DNA of 64,000 nt from an uncultured Methanospirillum sp. (GCF_963668475.1 NZ_OY764544.1:434001-498000); one strand, 5' to 3'. Positions 49,105 through 59,633 are shown, counted from the stretch's first letter. Notes: generated from the letters alone by a model not told the origin. Numbers and translations are program-made.

Positions 49105-51822
49105 CTACCGGAACCTGCATATCTGGAAATAATCGCACGAACCACACTGTTTCCCGGGTTTACCCGGGAACTTCTTCTCCTGGATCTGATCTATCAGCCC
49201 CTCAACAATCTCCCGGACCCCATCTATCTCATGGCTCTGGACCGGAACCGGATCCACCCTTGCATCTTCGATATATGCAACCCCTGCCGATGAGACCGGT
49301 TTACCAAGGAGCCGGAGTCCGTAGGCATAGATCTTCACCTGCATTGCTCCTGCTTCGGGAGCAATCACCTCATCAGAGGTCTTGTAATCCTGGATCTCAA
49401 AACCTGGTGAAGAATCGAGCATGACATCAATCTTGCCGATGATCGTTCCGTTCCGGACCGGGAACTCGATCCTGAATTCAGATGCATAAACCCGGAGGAG
49501 ATCCTCCTTTCTCTTGGTTGCATATGACAAAAGCCGCTGATGAGCTACCCGTTTCATACCAAGAAACCGGCTCCGGTCTGCATATGGCAGAAAGAACCCG
49601 GACTCGATCGACTGGTCCACTGCCTGCTCTACAGGAACACCCTGTTTGAGCAGGTTTGAGATCTCACCTAGACAGAAGTGCAGAGCATTTCCAAACCCGA
49701 GATCAGGAGAGAGCCCGGGAAGGAACCCCCATTCCTTATTCAGACGGTATCGGTAGGGACATTGCTGAAAGAGGATGAGATCTTTTGCAGAAAATGAATG
49801 GAGTTCGGCATCAGGCTCCGGGGCCTGACAAGACAATCCTGGAACAGGCCGGGTATATGGAAGAGGAATGACCGGTTCCCTTCCTATCTCATCCTCAATA
49901 AACTGCGACGGCTGCAGACCTGAATCTCCCTCCTCCTCGTACCAGCTCAGGCATACCAGATCCCGGGCCCGGGTAAGGGCGACGTAAAATAACTGACGCT
50001 CTGCCTCTGTGTTTCCTTCGTACCGGAGAGCCGGGAAGAGTTCACGGGGAATGAGCCAGTTCTTCCTCTCGCCAACCCGTGATGAGGGAAACTTCCCGTC
50101 AATCATGGCAGGAACGAACACAACCGGCCATTCAAGACCTTTCGCCTGATGAACAGTGGACAGACGGACTGCATCCACAGCACTATCCTGCTCACCGGCA
50201 GACTCCTCGTATCGCCAGTATGCATACAGAAACAGATACCAGTGGAGATCCCGGACAAATTGAACGATATCACCGGTCTTCCCCCCGTAATGCTGGGAAG
50301 ACTCAAAGTCGGCAAGAACCCTCCCGAAACTGGCGATGTTGCCCATCACAACCGCATCTTCAGCATTATCCGGTGATAAGGCGTGAAACCCAAGGATCGA
50401 GAGAAGATTATAATATGCTGTTGTGAAGTTCCGGTATGCTTTATTCTCAAGAACTGCCAGCTTCCAGTATCCGAGTGTCTTTCTGACAACCTCTTTTGTA
50501 TAGACCGGTGACACGACTGAAAACCAGTCGTCAATCGCAGAGTCCAGGAGAAGATCACCCGAGATCGTGTTCTTCCGGTCTTTGATGGATGCCGGGAAGA
50601 ATCCCTTCGGGGAGAGCCAGCAGAAGATCTTAGCAAGTGCCAGGATCTCCTGCCTCTTGAAAAGCCCGACCTGACCGGACAGGATGAACGGAATATGATA
50701 CCGTCGAAGTGCCTGGATAAACGGCGTTGCACTGTTGTTCACGCTCCGGAGCAGAATCCCGATATCCTGGTACCTACATGACCCGGAGTTCACCAGTGAG
50801 AGGATCTGGTCTGCAACTCCTTCAGCCTCATCCCCGGCGGTTGGATAATCTATCCGGTAGACAGCACCGGCATCAGGCCGTGTTGCAGTCATCGGTTCAT
50901 ACGGTCCGGTCCTGAAATGAGAAGCAAGCGTATTTGCAACGGTGACTATCTGCCTTCCGCTCCTCCGGTTTTCAGGCAGCACGATATCGTAGACATCAGG
51001 ATAGAAGGTTGCAAACCGCTGGAAACACCCTTCATCAGATCCTCTCCACTGAAAGATGGTCTGCCGTGGATCACCGACAACAAAGATATCATTCAGGCCG
51101 ATAATCTTGATCAACGCCTCCTGTGCCGGATTGATATCCTGGTATTCATCCACGATCAGATGCCTGATACTCCGGGTCATGTCCGGATCTTCATACAGGT
51201 GAGAAAGGGCAAGGGCGATCATCCGGTCAAACGTGAGCAGGTGAAACCGGTCAAGATACGCTTCGTATGCCCTGACCGAAGCAAAAAATTCAGGAACCTG
51301 TCTCTCAATCTCTTCCCGGGAGAGGAGGTCGTTATACATCACCGAGAGGCTCTGCTTGAATATGGATGCCTTGTCGGTGGTGTTTCTTCCAGTTGTAAGC
51401 CCGATCCGGTCAGAGATGTTGATGAGAAGAGCCATCTCCTGGTTCTCATCCAGGACCTCCCATGACCCGTATCCGAACTTCTCTTCCAGGATCCGGTTAC
51501 AGAACCCGTGGATGGTCCCGATATACATGTCACCGAGTGTGTTGTAGATCTCTACCGCTCCAAGACCCAGAACCCGTTTGAAGATCCGGTTCTTCATCGA
51601 GGCAGCAGCTTTTTCAGTGAACGTGAATGCGACAATGGATCCGGGAGAGAAGTGCTTCTCGAAGAGAAGATAGAGGATTCTCCGGGTCAGGGTCTCTGTC
51701 TTTCCGGCCCCGGCTCCGGCTATAAGGCGGACATATCGTGCTTCTGCTAAGACTGCTTCTTTCTGTGAATCTGAAAGAGGGTGAGGATCATTGAGAATAT
51801 ACGTGAGATATTTATTCATCAT
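49105..51822 (-). CDS. UvrD-type helicase fused to PD-(D/E)XK nuclease, copy 2
   Basis: 905 residues. All helicase motifs of copy 1 are present (RLIAGAGAGKTETL, LIVDEYQDINPAQ, HQAKGLEWPVVFVP, LFYVALTRARDL), as are the nuclease motif EIQDYKTSDE and the iron-sulfur Cys set (QQCPYRY, KQCGSCDYFQIC). It ends in ICRFR followed at once by TAG, which shows the ancestral stop position that copy 1 lost. Differences from copy 1 are scattered single substitutions along the length, so the duplication is not very recent, or the copies came from different strains. Nothing overlaps its 3' end. It is likely the resident DNA-end-processing enzyme. Confidence 0.9.
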   Translation of the reverse strand: MMNKYLTYILNDPHPLSDSQKEAVLAEARYVRLIAGAGAGKTETLTRRILYLLFEKHFSPGSIVAFTFTEKAAASMKNRIFKRVLGLGAVEIYNTLGDMYIGTIHGFCNRILEEKFGYGSWEVLDENQEMALLINISDRIGLTTGRNTTDKASIFKQSLSVMYNDLLSREEIERQVPEFFASVRAYEAYLDRFHLLTFDRMIALALSHLYEDPDMTRSIRHLIVDEYQDINPAQEALIKIIGLNDIFVVGDPRQTIFQWRGSDEGCFQRFATFYPDVYDIVLPENRRSGRQIVTVANTLASHFRTGPYEPMTATRPDAGAVYRIDYPTAGDEAEGVADQILSLVNSGSCRYQDIGILLRSVNNSATPFIQALRRYHIPFILSGQVGLFKRQEILALAKIFCWLSPKGFFPASIKDRKNTISGDLLLDSAIDDWFSVVSPVYTKEVVRKTLGYWKLAVLENKAYRNFTTAYYNLLSILGFHALSPDNAEDAVVMGNIASFGRVLADFESSQHYGGKTGDIVQFVRDLHWYLFLYAYWRYEESAGEQDSAVDAVRLSTVHQAKGLEWPVVFVPAMIDGKFPSSRVGERKNWLIPRELFPALRYEGNTEAERQLFYVALTRARDLVCLSWYEEEGDSGLQPSQFIEDEIGREPVIPLPYTRPVPGLSCQAPEPDAELHSFSAKDLILFQQCPYRYRLNKEWGFLPGLSPDLGFGNALHFCLGEISNLLKQGVPVEQAVDQSIESGFFLPYADRSRFLGMKRVAHQRLLSYATKRKEDLLRVYASEFRIEFPVRNGTIIGKIDVMLDSSPGFEIQDYKTSDEVIAPEAGAMQVKIYAYGLRLLGKPVSSAGVAYIEDARVDPVPVQSHEIDGVREIVEGLIDQIQEKKFPGKPGKQCGSCDYFQICRFR

Positions 51823-52072
51823 CGAGTAGTATGACAGACGTGAAGTAATATTGCGATTATTTCCGGATTAATAGTAGCTTTTACTCATAATTGGAGGGTA
51901 GATGGTATCGCCTGATAGTGCTTGCCGATCCAGTCATCCATAATTCTGTAGTATTCTTAATCAAATCTCAAATAGTGGAGATCATCGTTCTTCAAACCGG
52001 TGTCATGGTATGAGATAATAAAAGAAGAAATTCGAGCGATGATTCTTACTTATTTAGAAAAAACAGGTGTTT

Positions 52073-54082
52073 CTACGTAATATCCTGGCATGTCCCGAAT
52101 AACCGGTGAACTACCCCCCGGTCATCTTTCTTTGCAGAAATTACTACTTTTAGAGTATGAATAGATGTATCTGGATGGATTATTCTGATATTACGTGATT
52201 CTGTTTCTCCGGTGTCGATAGTATTTTGCATCATTCTATTGAAACCAGGCAGGTCATCCGGTTGAATGAGTGTCCGCATACCTTCTATTGACGGCTTATA
52301 GGTATGAGGATCCTGTCCAAAGCAATGGAATATTTCATCTGACCAGGTCAGAAGATCTTCTGCCAGATCATACTCCCAATAACCTACTTTCGATAACGAC
52401 AGGGACAGCAATAATGCATCCAACTTTTTGTCTTGTACTTCTTCATCTCTTTTCCGTTGAGTTACGTCCTGGGCCACAACTGCACCGGCAATGATCAGGT
52501 TATTCTCGTCAAATAATGGAAATGCATTAATTTCACCAATATATTCAGTCTCGTTAGGTAACCGGATGAGGTATTCCTCTCTATTAACATATTCTCCCAA
52601 AAGTGCTCTTGATCCGGGCATATCCTTCAACTCTATCTCTTTAGTCCCATCTGTTGAGAAAAAGCGAGGAAGAGTGACATGGGGTTTATTCACATCAACC
52701 GGATCTCCGGAATAAACAGGATCACCCAGCATTTGGGATGAAAATCTATTATTTATTATAACGGTGATATTTTCAGGAGTGCCCCGTATGAGAAGAATAG
52801 CATATGGAGCTTGTTTGATGAGGGATTCAAGGAGGTTATTAACATATATCAGATTCTTTTCGGCCAGTTTTTCCTGAGTTACATCCCGAATAACACCAAT
52901 AACCCTGGTTATCTTCCCTTCTGAATCTTTCTCAACCTTTCCAACTGAATGTACGATCTTATGTGGAGAGCCATCCAATGGGTTTACTGTGTACGTGATG
53001 TTATATTCTGTATTATTAAATATGAGGTTTAAAAAGGATTCTTTTGAAAATTCATTTTCAATAATCCGTTCTTCAAGATCTGCAATAGAAATCTCTTCAC
53101 AGTCATGAGGGATACCAAATATTTTTCGTGCTTCAACGGACCCCCAAAACGTTTGCTTTGTCCGATCATATTCCCAGCAGCCCATATGACCAATGGCCTG
53201 TGCCATTAACAGACGTTCTTCACTTGCCTTTACAAGTTTTTCACTCTCTGCAAGGAGATCAAATTGGTTTCTTAACTCTTCTTCTTCCTGGGCAATTTTC
53301 TCGTATGCATTGCTGAGTTCAGATTCTTTACGCTTACTGGAGGTGATATCTCTGGTAAAAACAGCAAATCGTACTACGTCTCCATTCTCATTAAATATTG
53401 GATAAAAATTATTTTCTAAATTGAGGTCATTATTACTATCTTCAAACCGGATGGCACGTTTTGTCTGGACAACTTCGTCGAATTTTTGTTCCCGTGTCTT
53501 ATATAAATCCTCTGAAGTGATTTCAGATAGATTTTTTCCAATAACATCAACAGGTTTACTGTACACTCTATCTGAAAAAACATCGTTTGCATCTAAAATA
53601 TTGAGATTAATATCAAGAAGGGCCACTGCATCTGCTGTTGCATTTAATAAAGCTCTGGAGGTTCTCTCACTCTGACAAAGGAGTCCTTCAGTCTTCTTCC
53701 GGAACGCAGCCTGGTGAATCTTGTGTTCTAATTCCACAAACTGGGGGACCGGGTCACCTCCTTTTTGAAGATAAAAATCTGCCCCGTTATTGATCGCCTG
53801 GATGACAACCTCTTCCCGGCCACGACCAGTAAAGAGAATAAATGGAATATCTCCTATTGTTTCACGAATGACCTGTAAGAACTCGATGCCATCCATTCCA
53901 GGCATCTGATAATCAGATATAATCGCATCGTAATTACCGGCGGGTATCATCTTCAGGGCTTCTTTCGCTGATGATACCGTATCAATAGTTATTGATCCAG
54001 ACCTTTCTAAGAAAATTTTCCCTAATTGAAGGAGAGGAACTTCATCATCAACATAAATCACATTTAACCGATCATCTTTCAT
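52073..54082 (-). CDS. Response regulator with four PAS domains
   Basis: 669 residues from the ATG at 54082 (GGTGGGGAT upstream); a TTG at 54100 in frame with AGGAGA before it is an alternative. A receiver domain (~1-125) has VIYVDDE, phospho-acceptor Asp in AIISDYQMPGMDG and Lys in FYLQKGGD; it is followed by four PAS-type domains ending in FTRDITSSKR, IGVIRDVTQEK, AVVAQDVTQRKR and FGTCQDIT. A coiled coil joins the first and second. There is no kinase or output domain after the last PAS, so it is probably a scaffold that signals by contact. No kinase gene is adjacent. Such receiver-PAS proteins are numerous in Methanospirillum-type genomes. Confidence 0.85.
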   Translation of the reverse strand: MKDDRLNVIYVDDEVPLLQLGKIFLERSGSITIDTVSSAKEALKMIPAGNYDAIISDYQMPGMDGIEFLQVIRETIGDIPFILFTGRGREEVVIQAINNGADFYLQKGGDPVPQFVELEHKIHQAAFRKKTEGLLCQSERTSRALLNATADAVALLDINLNILDANDVFSDRVYSKPVDVIGKNLSEITSEDLYKTREQKFDEVVQTKRAIRFEDSNNDLNLENNFYPIFNENGDVVRFAVFTRDITSSKRKESELSNAYEKIAQEEEELRNQFDLLAESEKLVKASEERLLMAQAIGHMGCWEYDRTKQTFWGSVEARKIFGIPHDCEEISIADLEERIIENEFSKESFLNLIFNNTEYNITYTVNPLDGSPHKIVHSVGKVEKDSEGKITRVIGVIRDVTQEKLAEKNLIYVNNLLESLIKQAPYAILLIRGTPENITVIINNRFSSQMLGDPVYSGDPVDVNKPHVTLPRFFSTDGTKEIELKDMPGSRALLGEYVNREEYLIRLPNETEYIGEINAFPLFDENNLIIAGAVVAQDVTQRKRDEEVQDKKLDALLLSLSLSKVGYWEYDLAEDLLTWSDEIFHCFGQDPHTYKPSIEGMRTLIQPDDLPGFNRMMQNTIDTGETESRNIRIIHPDTSIHTLKVVISAKKDDRGVVHRLFGTCQDIT

Positions 54083-54100
54083 TATGAAAATCCCCACCAA

Positions 54101-54581
54101 ATCTCCTATTCAGATTCTAATTCAGAGATTATCACTTACCTTTCAGGATGTGCGGTTATTACATTCACAGACTTATTTTTAATTGCGTAGATAACCAAAG
54201 AAATCTTGGGATAAATTTCAAAATATTTCATGAAAGAACAATAATTTTTGATGATATTTCATAGACTGGATATTTCCCATTGCAAGATAAAAACATGTCG
54301 TTTTATGCTTACAAAAAATATTAATGAACGTTGATCAATAATAAGTGCCATTAAAATATAATTCTTTATGATGTATATTTTCGAGGATACATATTATCTG
54401 GAATTTTTAGATGTCTCTCACATAAAGAACAGGTAATGCCCTCAATTCCTGATGAATTATTGTAACAGTGACGTGGTACACGTACACCATGTATACCCGG
54501 GACACCTGTGAGGAGAAGGATTACCGGGGTGAGTACATGATACAGGAATGTTAATTACCATTCATCCAAAACTAATCTTCC
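54101..54581. other. AT-rich intergenic region
   Basis: 480 bases between divergent genes. AT-rich to ~54420, with several TATA-like stretches on both strands; ggtacacgtacacc (54475-54488) is an imperfect palindrome before the flavodoxin gene. No gene seen. Confidence 0.4.
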
Positions 54582-55094
54582 ATGAGCATCATCCCGGAAT
54601 TCAAGACTCTTCTGATCGTCTACTCATATCACCACAACAATACCCTCAGGATTGCCAGGCAAATATCACCAATTCTTAATGCAGACATAAAATCACCTCT
54701 GGAAACCGACCCGGATTGTCTACCTGACTATACCCTCATTGGATTTGGTTCTGGGATATACTCAGCAAAACATCATGATTCTCTGTTGTCCTTGGCCGAT
54801 ACACTCCCTTCGGTCAACCAGAAACCTGCATTTCTCTTCTCAACCGCTGCATTGATCGGTGAATCTAAAACCCGGAATGATCATCACCTTCTTCGTGAGA
54901 AACTTGAGGCTAAAGGATACTTTATAGTAGGAGATTTTAGTTGCAAAGGGTTCAACACGAACAGTTTTTTGAAATATTTTGGAGGAATGAATAAAGGCAG
55001 ACCGAATGATCAGGACTTACGTGATGCAGAAGCATTTGCACACCAGATGAAGGAGAGGTGTCTGGCCCGGTCTCCAGAGTCCCAAGACGATTAA
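54582..55094 (+). CDS. Flavodoxin family protein
   Basis: 170 residues. TLLIVYSYHHNNTLRIARQI gives the first strand and the phosphate loop (S-Y-x-H-x-N-T) of a flavodoxin fold; LIGFGSGIYSAKHHDSLLSL and AFLFSTAALIGES are the second and third FMN contact regions. It probably carries electrons with FMN in the cytoplasm. Its closest kin are the flavodoxins with a long C-terminal helix found in methanogens. It precedes an EFR1-type gene that combines the same fold with ferredoxin, separated by a gap of about 340 bases, so they may share a role but not a transcript. Confidence 0.8.
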   Translation: MSIIPEFKTLLIVYSYHHNNTLRIARQISPILNADIKSPLETDPDCLPDYTLIGFGSGIYSAKHHDSLLSLADTLPSVNQKPAFLFSTAALIGESKTRNDHHLLREKLEAKGYFIVGDFSCKGFNTNSFLKYFGGMNKGRPNDQDLRDAEAFAHQMKERCLARSPESQDD

Positions 55095-55436
55095 CCGATA
55101 GAGATCTTATTTTTCGTTGAAATCCACCTTAAACCGATATCCTGAAACCCTGATGAGAGAGGATCTACACAGTTGGTAACCAATCTGCTGACAACCATAG
55201 AGGATATTTCCTAATAATTTCCTCAATATCTCGAGAATTTTCACCATATCAGATATTTCAGACAAAATTTTTTTATACTGCTGGCATTTATTGAATAACC
55301 GATAGTTATAAAATAACTAAAAGATAGAACCTAATTCAGACAACCTCTCAGCGAACTATGCCTGATCTCTCACATGAAACCCATCCACCAAACCGTGAGC
55401 GACGAACAACGAGACGTTGAACAGGCCGGAGATATC
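55095..55436. other. Intergenic region, no gene seen
   Basis: About 340 bases. TTTTTTTATACTG at 55267-55279 is a clear TATA-like box and probably serves the EFR1-type gene. The frame of that gene is open from 55374 but the first 21 residues are not supported. Confidence 0.4.
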
Positions 55437-56237
55437 ATGAACATACATACAGTAAAACAAGTCTTTTTCTCACCAACCGGAACCACGAAAGCCGTAATTT
55501 CGGCAATTGTCCGGGGGATAAACCCGGAGAGCACAGAAATCATAGACATCACCACACCGAAAGGAAGAGAACAACCGATAGAGACCTCTGCAGATGACCT
55601 TTTGATCATCGGTGTCCCGGTATACATGGGACGGGTCCCTGCTCTCATCATCGACTGGCTCACTACCATCCGGGCTCATCATACACCAATGGTCTGTGTT
55701 GTCGTGTATGGAAACCGGGTATATGAGGATGCACTCCTGGAACTGAAAAACATTGGAACAAAATGCGGGGCCATTCCCATTGCCGGAGGTGCATATATCG
55801 GGGAACACTCGTTCTCAAATGATAAAACCCCAACAGCAGCCGGACGACCTGATACAAATGATCTTCACCATGCAGAGGAATTTGGAAGGAAGGTCAGGGA
55901 GAAATTGCAGTCCGTCTCATCAATGGCAGAGATCTCGGAAGTCGAGGTACCTGGGGAATTCCCATACCGGAGCGACTCGAAGTTATGGGTGGTAGACTTC
56001 ATTGTAGTAAATAAGGATTGTTCAGATTGTGGTCTCTGTGCAGAACAATGTCCGGCCGGGGCAATCGATTACAAAAACAGTTCTATCATTGACCAGGAGA
56101 AATGTATCACCTGTTGTGCATGTATCAAAAGTTGTCCGATGCATGCCAGATCAATGAAACCGGGACTTGTACAGGATGCTTCAGTGCGACTGCATACCCT
56201 GTATTGCGAGCCCAAAATGCCGGAGTACTACCTGTAA
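55437..56237 (+). CDS. EFR1-type flavodoxin-ferredoxin fusion
   Basis: 266 residues from the ATG at 55437 (CCGGAGAT upstream); the ATG at 55374 in frame is less likely. An N-terminal flavodoxin-like domain has the loop VFFSPTGTTKAVISAI, LLIIGVPVYMGRVPALI and VVVYGNRVYEDALLEL. The C-terminal ferredoxin domain has two full [4Fe-4S] motifs (CSDCGLCAEQCPAGAI and CITCCACIKSCPMHA). This is the EFR1 family, which passes electrons between FMN and iron-sulfur clusters in the cytoplasm of anaerobes; the acceptor is unknown. A TetR regulator gene follows on the same strand after ~165 bases and may control it. Confidence 0.9.
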   Translation: MNIHTVKQVFFSPTGTTKAVISAIVRGINPESTEIIDITTPKGREQPIETSADDLLIIGVPVYMGRVPALIIDWLTTIRAHHTPMVCVVVYGNRVYEDALLELKNIGTKCGAIPIAGGAYIGEHSFSNDKTPTAAGRPDTNDLHHAEEFGRKVREKLQSVSSMAEISEVEVPGEFPYRSDSKLWVVDFIVVNKDCSDCGLCAEQCPAGAIDYKNSSIIDQEKCITCCACIKSCPMHARSMKPGLVQDASVRLHTLYCEPKMPEYYL

Positions 56238-56403
56238 CTAATACTATTGAGATTCACCTGAATCCTCATCTTTTCAGGGAAAGGAATGGATAGAATGATA
56301 GTACCATATTTGCTCATCACAAACAATGTAAGTGTGTATTATACAATCAAATGCATTCGCATACGACCGTACTCATGAAACAAACATATCTTGACGTGAA
56401 CTG

Positions 56404-57114
56404 ATGGGAATTGCAGAACGAAGAAAGCGGGAAAAGGAGCAGAGAAGAACTGATATCCTTGATGCTGCACAGAAACTCTTCTTCTCCCGGAGCTTTGAAG
56501 ACGTCTCCATGGATGAGATTGCCCGGGAAGTCGAACTGAACAAAGCAACCCTCTATCTCTATTTTAAAAACAAAGAGGACCTTTATGCCACCATAGTTCT
56601 CCGGGGAATCGAGATCCTGAAAGCAAAATATACACAGTGCATGGATACAGATGCTCCGGGAATTGTCAAAGTAGCCCTGATGGGACAGGCGTTTTTTGAA
56701 TTTTCTCAGGAGCATCCTGATTATCTTCGTATGATACACTTTTACGGATCAGAACGGTTCTCAAAAGAGAACCCATGTAACGCAGATATCGGGAAGGGGT
56801 ATGGGATCTGCCGGCTGATCCTGCGTGATGCAGTTCAGCAGGGCATCGATGACGGCTCCATCAGGTCAGATCTCGATCCATTCCTCACATCCATGTACCT
56901 CATGATCTCGTTCATGAATAACCTCTCAATGGAGTCAAAGTGGAAACAGGTGATAGAGGCAGAGGGGTTCAGTTTCAATCAGTACGCAAGCGAAATATTC
57001 CGCTTCATCATACCGTCGATCATCTCCAGAAAACAGGCTTCAAACCTGGATATCAGGGACTTTGCACGATACGGGTTTAACGTAGTCGATCCTGTACCGG
57101 TTAAAAAAAGATAA
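56404..57114 (+). CDS. TetR family transcriptional regulator
   Basis: 236 residues. The N-terminal helix-turn-helix is typical: TDILDAAQKLFFSRSFEDVS and EIAREVELNKATLYLYFKNK. The remainder is an all-helical ligand domain (LGMAQAFFEF-like and YLMISFMNNLSMESKWKQ). TetR proteins are usually repressors released by a small ligand. Likely targets are the EFR1-type gene upstream or its own promoter; the region 56320-56400 before it is a candidate operator site, though no strong palindrome was noted. The start ATG follows TTGACGTGAACTG, without a clear ribosome binding site. Confidence 0.9.
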   Translation: MGIAERRKREKEQRRTDILDAAQKLFFSRSFEDVSMDEIAREVELNKATLYLYFKNKEDLYATIVLRGIEILKAKYTQCMDTDAPGIVKVALMGQAFFEFSQEHPDYLRMIHFYGSERFSKENPCNADIGKGYGICRLILRDAVQQGIDDGSIRSDLDPFLTSMYLMISFMNNLSMESKWKQVIEAEGFSFNQYASEIFRFIIPSIISRKQASNLDIRDFARYGFNVVDPVPVKKR

Positions 57115-57190
57115 CGAAATTTCGTAACAGTTTAGGCAGATGTTGGCACAAATACATGTGGATCAACAGCCTGAATAATTATAAGATACA

Positions 57191-57598
57191 CTACGATACC
57201 CGGTTAAACTGATCTACTGCCACGGAGATTGGAGTTTTATCTGTAAGGTATGTCAACTCAAATGCATCAGGTCCGAGAATCTTACCGTGTGAATACCCGT
57301 TATTCTTTTCTACAACAGATATCTCCGTTCCATCTGCACTGATCACTCCTGCCATCTCCATACTGACTGGAGTTCCATCCGCTTTAACATACGAAGAATT
57401 CCCGGTAAATATCCGGTCCCGCTGCTCGGTAATATTCAGAAAGAAAAAGCCACCTTCATTTTCAGAGAAACCTTCATTGGCATTATATTCGACATAAGGG
57501 CCAGTCCAGTTCCCGACAAGACTCGGAATTTCAGCAGTAGCAATACCAGTCATACAAACGAACATACAGAGAAACAATACAGCACCATACCCTTTCAT
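57191..57598 (-). CDS. Small secreted protein, unknown
   Basis: 135 residues with a signal peptide ending near GIATAEIPS (~22). The mature part begins LVGNWTGPYVEYNANEGFSE and continues FFFLNITEQRDRIFTGNSSY, a beta-rich pattern that recalls the W-x-G repeats of the protein at 9401-10111. A decayed paralogue on the same strand lies at 62866-63225. No family or function was recognised. It faces the TetR gene at its 3' end. Confidence 0.7.
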   Translation of the reverse strand: MKGYGAVLFLCMFVCMTGIATAEIPSLVGNWTGPYVEYNANEGFSENEGGFFFLNITEQRDRIFTGNSSYVKADGTPVSMEMAGVISADGTEISVVEKNNGYSHGKILGPDAFELTYLTDKTPISVAVDQFNRVS

Positions 57599-57877
57599 AC
57601 GATATTGTCACTCACAAACGAGATAATATTATCTCACTCACTTCCATACGAGATCTCATCATGTGATATGTGAACTATCTCTCCTGAATACCCTGGTTTT
57701 TTCACATCGAGTCAGACGACATTACCCTGATATTCTTATATCTGCTTGGAACCATGATGCCGGATTAGATACCCGATATCTTAAAAGCTCATACACGAGA
57801 CCAGAAAACGATCTTAATTCCCTGTATTCTCTGGATCCCGAATATATTATTTAAAGAAATACCTCGATGTATGACTA

Positions 57878-59572
57878 ATGGTTTTTGATATCAAAACCCT
57901 GATACTCATCAACTTTTTAGTCAATTTTGTAAATGTATTTGTGGCTGCTATTATCTGGCACCAGTACAAGAGACGTTTTCCCGGGCTTACCTGGCTGCTG
58001 TCATGTATGATTATGGAAGTGGCAGGGATCTGCTGTATACTCTTCAACGGGATTATCCCGGATATTTTCAGCGTCATCCTGGGAAACGGGATGATGCTTA
58101 TCGGATGGGTGTTTCTCCTGATCGGTCTTGAGCGGTTTACCGGTAAGCCAGGACCACAGATTCAGAATTTTATCATATTAGTCCTGTTTTTCATCAACGA
58201 AACGTACTTCCTGTATATTCAGCCCAATCTCACGATACGCGAGGTAGGGATGGAACTCGTAATCGTCCTCATCGATCTCCAGATCTGCTATCTGTTGTGG
58301 AGAAAGGTATCAGGAAGTATGCAAAAGGTGACGCAGATAATCGCTATCGTCATGGGAATTCACCTCACCTTTAGTATACTGATATTTGGACTTGAGATTC
58401 TGATCCCGTTCAAAGGAAACAGGTTCTTCTTATCCGGAATAATCGGAGAAGTAATCCCGACAACATACCTCGTCATGGGAATTCTGTTAATCATTGCCCT
58501 GATCATGATGGTTACCAGCAGACTTCTTGAAGAGATCAGGGTACAGGAAGAGAAATTTAACAAGGCTTTCCATTCATCCCCGTACGCAATCCTCATAACA
58601 AGGACATCTGATGGAGGAATTTTTGAGATTAATGACGGGTTTACTGCCATCACCGGATATCAGCCAGACGAAGTTCTTGGAAAAACCACAGTTGAGTTAT
58701 CAATATGGGAGAAGCCCAAAGATAGAACCCTCCTGGTCACTGATGTCTCAAAGGGAAAAGTCAGGGGAGTTCAGGTTGAAATACGGGCTAAATCAGGTAA
58801 TATTATTTCAGGAATCTTTTCTGCTGATATCGTATCCATCAATTCTGAACAATGTATTCTCTCAAGTATAAGCGATGTTACTGAACTCAAAAATACAGAA
58901 CAAGCATTAATCCAGGCAAACAGGAAGTTAAACCTGCTCTCCAGCATAACCCGGCATGATATTCTCAACAGGATCATGGTGGTTCAGTTTTATGGAGAAG
59001 AACTCATCGCAAATCTCCCAGAAGATTCTTTTCAGAAAGAGATCAAGGCGATTGTCCAGTCCACCAGCGAGATACGAACCATCATAGAATTTACCGGACA
59101 GTATCAGGAACTTGGATCAGCAGCTCCGGAATGGCAGAATATTGGTTTATTATTTACGATTCCGGAGATACAAAAGTTTTTAGCGTCGTTATCCTTCCAA
59201 TCTGACCTTAGATCCCTGGAGATCTACGCAGATCTTATGCTCAGAAAGGTTGTGTATAATCTGGTTGAAAACTCACACAGACATGGCAGAAATCTGACCA
59301 GAATCACCCTTTCTTCACATAGAGATAATGATAACCTGGTTATCTGGTATGAAGACGATGGGGGAGGAATTCCACTTGACGAGAAAGAAAAATCCTTTGA
59401 GAAAGGATATGGGAAGAATACCGGGCTAGGGTTATTCCTGATCAGGGAGATTTTATCCATAACAGGAATTACCATTCATGAAACCGGGGAACCCGGTATT
59501 GGTGTACGATTTGAGATCAACATCCCGGAAGGGAAATACAGGTACACAACCACGAACACAGAGCATGTGTAA
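57878..59572 (+). CDS. Membrane histidine kinase with PAS domain
   Basis: 564 residues. Seven hydrophobic segments span ~5-210 (a 7TM-type sensor). A PAS domain follows (~225-340; FHSSPYAILITRTSDGGIFE). The dimerisation helix has the phospho-acceptor His in SSITRHDILNRIMVV. The ATPase domain has the N box NLVENSHRHG, G1 YEDDGGGIP and GLGLFLIREIL. The H-D-I-L-N pattern and short ATPase domain are typical of Methanomicrobia kinases. It should phosphorylate a receiver protein; possible partners in the window are the CheY-like protein at 11847 and the receiver-PAS proteins, but none is adjacent. The ATG at 57878 follows an AT-rich promoter region. Confidence 0.9.
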   Translation: MVFDIKTLILINFLVNFVNVFVAAIIWHQYKRRFPGLTWLLSCMIMEVAGICCILFNGIIPDIFSVILGNGMMLIGWVFLLIGLERFTGKPGPQIQNFIILVLFFINETYFLYIQPNLTIREVGMELVIVLIDLQICYLLWRKVSGSMQKVTQIIAIVMGIHLTFSILIFGLEILIPFKGNRFFLSGIIGEVIPTTYLVMGILLIIALIMMVTSRLLEEIRVQEEKFNKAFHSSPYAILITRTSDGGIFEINDGFTAITGYQPDEVLGKTTVELSIWEKPKDRTLLVTDVSKGKVRGVQVEIRAKSGNIISGIFSADIVSINSEQCILSSISDVTELKNTEQALIQANRKLNLLSSITRHDILNRIMVVQFYGEELIANLPEDSFQKEIKAIVQSTSEIRTIIEFTGQYQELGSAAPEWQNIGLLFTIPEIQKFLASLSFQSDLRSLEIYADLMLRKVVYNLVENSHRHGRNLTRITLSSHRDNDNLVIWYEDDGGGIPLDEKEKSFEKGYGKNTGLGLFLIREILSITGITIHETGEPGIGVRFEINIPEGKYRYTTTNTEHV

Positions 59573-59633
59573 AAAAAAGACCGGCCGGGTCAATCTGATG
59601 GGGGCCCGACAAAAAAAGAATGAGATATCGTTC

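Noticed and set aside
50917..51465. 182-codon plus-strand frame opposite helicase copy 2
   Set aside because: It is antisense to conserved helicase motifs. The equivalent frame in copy 1 (43688-44077) is broken differently, which argues against selection on this frame.
57663..57854. 63-codon plus-strand frame before the histidine kinase
   Set aside because: No ribosome binding site and no family; it covers the expected promoter region of the kinase.
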